Assembly (NCBI GenBank): GCA_963806955.1
Contig: CAWDZG010000001.1
Location: 248,001 to 312,000 of the forward strand
Direction: 5' to 3'
Source: Gaiellasilicea sp963806955
GTDB taxonomy: Bacteria > Actinomycetota > Thermoleophilia > Gaiellales > Gaiellaceae
Length of the DNA stretch: 64,000 nucleotides
A program made the position numbers and the translations under genes. Below are positions 61,291 to 64,000 of this stretch, one piece after another. Below the pieces are notes generated by a model. It was given only the letters and a program-made list of their open reading frames with translations, made no database searches and was not told the origin of the DNA. Numbering within the stretch: the first letter of the stretch is position 1; each line of letters begins with the position of its first letter.

Positions 61291-61299
61291 AGCACCGAA

Positions 61300-61332
61300 G
61301 GGAGCGGCGGCCGCGGGCCGCCGCTCCCGTTC
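61300..61332 (+). terminator. Rho-independent-type terminator after metalloprotease
   Basis: Perfect 13-bp stem GGGAGCGGCGGCC/GGCCGCCGCTCCC with a 3-base loop (61300-61328) followed by GTTCATC, 10 bases after the protease stop and before the next protease gene. Confidence 0.75.
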
Positions 61333-61354
61333 ATCGACTACAAGGGGGAAGCAG

Positions 61355-62782
61355 ATGCGAAGGACATGGACCGCGGCGCTCGCCGCACTCGCGCTCGCCG
61401 TGCTGGCGGGCGTGATCCCTGGCTCGTCCACCTCGGCGGCAGGCACCCAGGGGTACCTGGTCGCGCTCGCCGGCACGCAGGGGGCGGAGGGGTTCGAGGC
61501 GGCCGGGAGCGCTGCCGCCATCGGCTCGGCCGTCACCGCGGCGGGCGGCACGATCGCGAACGACCTCTCGCGGCAGGTCGGCGTGCTGTACGTGCATTCG
61601 GCCCGCACGACGTTCGCCGACGCGCTCGCCGCGTCGCCGCTCGTCGAGTCCGTCGGCGCCGATTTCGCGGCGAAGGCGCTGCCGAGCGCCGCTCCCGAGC
61701 CGCAGGACGACCCGGGTGAGCCGCTGCAGTGGGACATGCAGCAGATTCGCACCGACGAGGCGCACGACATCCAGGGCGGCATTCCCGCCGTCGACGTCGG
61801 CGTGCTCGACAGCGGTATCGACGGCAACCACGTCGACTTCAAGAAGGGGCTCGTTTCGAACGTCGACTGCGCCCGGGGCCGCGACTCGCTCGCCGCGCTG
61901 CCGCCCGGCGTCGGCGTCGGCACGCCCGACCCGTGTGTCGACAACCAGTTCCACGGCACGCACGTCGCCGGCACGATCGGCGCCCGTGCGAACGGCGTCG
62001 GGATCGTCGGCGTCGCGCCGAACGTGACGCTCGTCCCCGTCAAGGTCTGCGACACGACCGGCTACTGCTACGCCAGCGCCGTCGTCGACGGGATCACGTA
62101 CGCCGGCGACCAGAAGCTCGACGTGATCAACATGAGCTTCTTCGTCGACGACAACGAGTTCCAGCAGTCGACCGAGTTCAAGTGCATGAACGACCCGGTC
62201 CAGCGCACGTTCCGGCTCGCCGTCGAGCGGGCGATCCAGTACGCCCGCAGTCAGGGCGTGACCCCGGTTGCCGCGCTGGGCAACTCCGACGAGGATCTCG
62301 CGCATCCATCCGACACCGAGAACAACTGCGAGGTCGTCCCGGCCGAGACGCAGGGCGTGATCGGCACCTCCTCGCTCGGCTCGATGAAGGAGAAGGCCGG
62401 CTACTCGAACTACGGCAGTGGCCCGAACGACGTCGCGGCGCCGGGTGGCAACGGCACCACCGGCGACTGCACGAAGACCGTCCTGTCGACGATCCCGGGT
62501 GGTTACCTCTGCATCCAGGGCACCTCGATGGCCTCGCCGCACGCGGCGGGCGTCGCCGCTCTGATCGTGAGCCAGTTCGGCACGCTCGGCGCCGACGGCG
62601 ACGTGAAGATGTCGCCGACGAGGGTCGAGCAGTACCTGCAGTCGACCTCGGTCGACCAGGGCCTGCCGGGGTACGACGAGTGCTTCGGCAACGGCCGGAT
62701 CGACGCGTTCCGCGCTGTCACACACAGCACCTCGAAGCTGTACGACGCCGCTGCGCCGTACTGCCCCGAGTACCAGGAGTAG
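61355..62782 (+). CDS. Secreted subtilisin-like protease with propeptide (S8)
   Basis: Exported protease of 475 residues. Signal peptide about 1-29 (ALAALALAVLAGVIPGSSTS), then an I9-like propeptide (residues about 33-110, GYLVALAGTQGAEGFEAAGS; VGVLYVHSARTTFADALAAS), then the catalytic domain: Asp152 (VGVLDSGIDGNHVD), His near 200 (FHGTHVAGTIGA), oxyanion Asn in VAALGNSDED and Ser near 391 (QGTSMASPHAAGVAAL). Several cysteines suggest disulfides. A Shine-Dalgarno (AAGGGGG) is upstream of the ATG at 61355. It is separated by a terminator from the metalloprotease, so the two are probably expressed independently. Confidence 0.93.
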   Translation: MRRTWTAALAALALAVLAGVIPGSSTSAAGTQGYLVALAGTQGAEGFEAAGSAAAIGSAVTAAGGTIANDLSRQVGVLYVHSARTTFADALAASPLVESVGADFAAKALPSAAPEPQDDPGEPLQWDMQQIRTDEAHDIQGGIPAVDVGVLDSGIDGNHVDFKKGLVSNVDCARGRDSLAALPPGVGVGTPDPCVDNQFHGTHVAGTIGARANGVGIVGVAPNVTLVPVKVCDTTGYCYASAVVDGITYAGDQKLDVINMSFFVDDNEFQQSTEFKCMNDPVQRTFRLAVERAIQYARSQGVTPVAALGNSDEDLAHPSDTENNCEVVPAETQGVIGTSSLGSMKEKAGYSNYGSGPNDVAAPGGNGTTGDCTKTVLSTIPGGYLCIQGTSMASPHAAGVAALIVSQFGTLGADGDVKMSPTRVEQYLQSTSVDQGLPGYDECFGNGRIDAFRAVTHSTSKLYDAAAPYCPEYQE

Positions 62783-62807
62783 GGAGCGAGCGGGGTAGGG
62801 TTCCTCC

Positions 62808-63476
62808 GTGGAGGAGCCCTACCCCTTCGTCCCGCTCGTCTACGCGCGACCCGAGCCCGAGCAGCAGCTGGCGGCGTCGCGCCGCTTCCTCGCCGGTGTC
62901 TCCAGCCGTCGCTCCGTCAGGCAGTTCTCGACCGAGCCGGTGCCGTGGGAGCTCGTCGAGAACGCCGTCGCCGCGGCGGGGACGGCGCCGTCCGGCGCGC
63001 ACCAACAGCCATGGACGTTCGTGGTCGTCTCCGACCCGGAGCTGAAGGCACGGCTCCGCGAGGCCGCCGAGGAAGAGGAGCGCCGCAACTACGCCGGGCG
63101 GATGTCCGACGAATGGATCGCCGCGCTCGCTCCGCTCGGCACCGACGAGCACAAGGAGCACCTGACCGACGCGCCCCACGTGATCGTCGTCTTCGAGCAG
63201 GTCTACGGGCGCGCGCCGGACGGGACGAAGCGGAAGCACTACTACGCCCGCGAGTCGGTGGGGATCGCCGTGGGGCTGCTGCTGACCGCTCTGCACGAGT
63301 CGGGGCTCGTCGCGCTCACGCACACGCCGAGCCCGATGGGCTTCATCCGCACGCTGCTCGGCCGCCCCGAGAACGAGCGGCCCTTCTGCGTGATCCCGAT
63401 CGGCTACCCGGCCGACGGCTGCACCGTTCCCGCTCTCGCGCGGAAGCCGCTCGAGGAGATCCTCGTCCGGTGCTGA
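62808..63476 (+). CDS. Nitroreductase-family flavoprotein
   Basis: FMN-dependent protein of 222 residues. SSRRSVRQFSTEPVPWELVE is the phosphate-binding start, AAGTAPSGAHQQPWTFVVVS the flavin loop, YYARESVGIAVGLLLTALHE the dimer helix and LGRPENERPFCVIPIGYPA the end. The SGAHQQPW and YARESVG pattern is nearer to the iodotyrosine deiodinase/BluB-like branch than to classical NfsB. The substrate is not known. GTG start at 62808, and the next gene begins within its last codons. Confidence 0.85.
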   Translation: MEEPYPFVPLVYARPEPEQQLAASRRFLAGVSSRRSVRQFSTEPVPWELVENAVAAAGTAPSGAHQQPWTFVVVSDPELKARLREAAEEEERRNYAGRMSDEWIAALAPLGTDEHKEHLTDAPHVIVVFEQVYGRAPDGTKRKHYYARESVGIAVGLLLTALHESGLVALTHTPSPMGFIRTLLGRPENERPFCVIPIGYPADGCTVPALARKPLEEILVRC

Positions 63477-64000
63477 GCGTCTACCGGATCCCGTTCTCGA
63501 CCAACGTCGAGCGGGTCGCGCTCGCGCTCGCCCACAAGGGGATCGCGGTCGAGTGGCTGGAGGTCGACCCCGACGATCGCAGCTCGGTCGTCGCGGTGAG
63601 CGGTCAGGAGCGCGTGCCGGTGCTCGTCGACGGCGACCTCGTCCTGCCCGACTCGACCGCGATCCTCGAGTACCTGGAGGAGCGCTTCCCGGAGCCGCCC
63701 CTCTATCCGGCCGACCCGGCCCGTCGGGCGGAGCTGCGCGTCTTCGTCGACTGGTTCAACACGGTCTGGAAGCGGCCGCCCAACCAGATCGTCTTCGAGG
63801 AGTCGAAGGCGGAGCCTGACGCGACCCGGATCGCAGTGCTCACGAACCGGATCGCGGACGCGCTGCCTGTGTTCGAGGCGCTCCTCACCGGCCGCGACTT
63901 CTTGTTCGGCGACCGGTTGACGGCCGCTGACGTCGTCGCGTTCCCGTTCCTCAAGTACGCGGCGATCTGGGAGGAGGGGGACGAGCACCGCTTCCACGAG
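63470..64000 (+). CDS. Glutathione S-transferase family protein (partial)
   Basis: 177 codons of a gene that runs out of the window. The N-terminal thioredoxin-like domain reads LSVYRIPFSTNVERVALALAHKGI (Ser in the active-site position), with VPVLVDGDLVLPDSTAILEYLEERFP holding the cis-Pro and the Asp-Ser glutathione contacts. The helical C-terminal domain begins near residue 85 (DPARRAELRVFVDWF) and includes DFLFGDRLTAADVVAFPFLK, the N-capping box. GTG at 63470 overlaps the nitroreductase stop by 7 bases. Function is likely thiol transfer or detoxification. Confidence 0.88.
   Translation, partial: MLSVYRIPFSTNVERVALALAHKGIAVEWLEVDPDDRSSVVAVSGQERVPVLVDGDLVLPDSTAILEYLEERFPEPPLYPADPARRAELRVFVDWFNTVWKRPPNQIVFEESKAEPDATRIAVLTNRIADALPVFEALLTGRDFLFGDRLTAADVVAFPFLKYAAIWEEGDEHRFHE

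Overview
The window is about 70% GC DNA with tightly packed operons, many GTG starts, start/stop overlaps of 1-4 bases and meso-diaminopimelate-type peptidoglycan genes. Gene content and order (arg operon, division and cell wall cluster containing murB, split glycine dehydrogenase, twin-arginine and Thr-rich exported proteins) suggest a high-GC actinobacterium, probably of the class Thermoleophilia (Gaiellales or Solirubrobacterales type). That placement is inference from family resemblance; no 16S gene is present.

Layout. 1-3254: end of an arginine operon, argJ-argB-argD-argR-argF. 3251-9925: a cation/proton antiporter, an ABC1/UbiB-type kinase, a VOC protein, an atypical response regulator, a three-gene operon of ECF sigma factor, O6-methylguanine-DNA methyltransferase and GFA-family protein, and a PfkB kinase. 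9991-25799: the division and cell wall cluster mraZ-rsmH-ftsL-ftsI-murE-murF-mraY-murD-ftsW-murG-murC-murB-ftsQ-ftsZ. It opens with four 10-bp-spaced MraZ boxes and is interrupted by a diguanylate cyclase gene on the opposite strand between murB and ftsQ. 25945-30525: glycine cleavage operon gcvT-gcvH-gcvPA-gcvPB plus a small unknown gene. 30620-49523: mixed genes, including an MMPL transporter, two divergent HExxH proteins, an MshEN-domain protein, rlmN, threonine aldolase, a serine hydrolase, a Ca2+/H+ antiporter, a small gene bounded by two near-identical hairpins, nfo, gltX, a CheY-like protein, an M3-like peptidase, a MaoC protein, a subtilase, an orphan histidine kinase and infA.

49541-54552 is accessory DNA of lower GC. 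A secreted carbohydrate-binding/HEWGH protein is followed by a 2.9-kb element bounded by a 22-bp duplication of the 3' end of a tRNA-Glu(CTC) gene. The element carries an RHH-Doc toxin-antitoxin operon, an N-terminally truncated tyrosine integrase, a membrane protein fragment, a Cys-rich twin-arginine-type exported protein and a lipoprotein. 54681-58607: a two-component system flanked by Thr-rich exported proteins and a cupredoxin, then a TetR regulator. 58747-64000: a secreted metzincin-type protease, a subtilase, a nitroreductase and a partial glutathione S-transferase.

Caution about the sequence. Several otherwise well-conserved genes (murG, the diguanylate cyclase, a HESWH protein, TetR, the metzincin) are broken by single-base shifts that can be undone by eye. 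Nearly all are one extra base. Because murG is normally essential, assembly or sequencing error is more likely than real decay, and these genes are marked accordingly.
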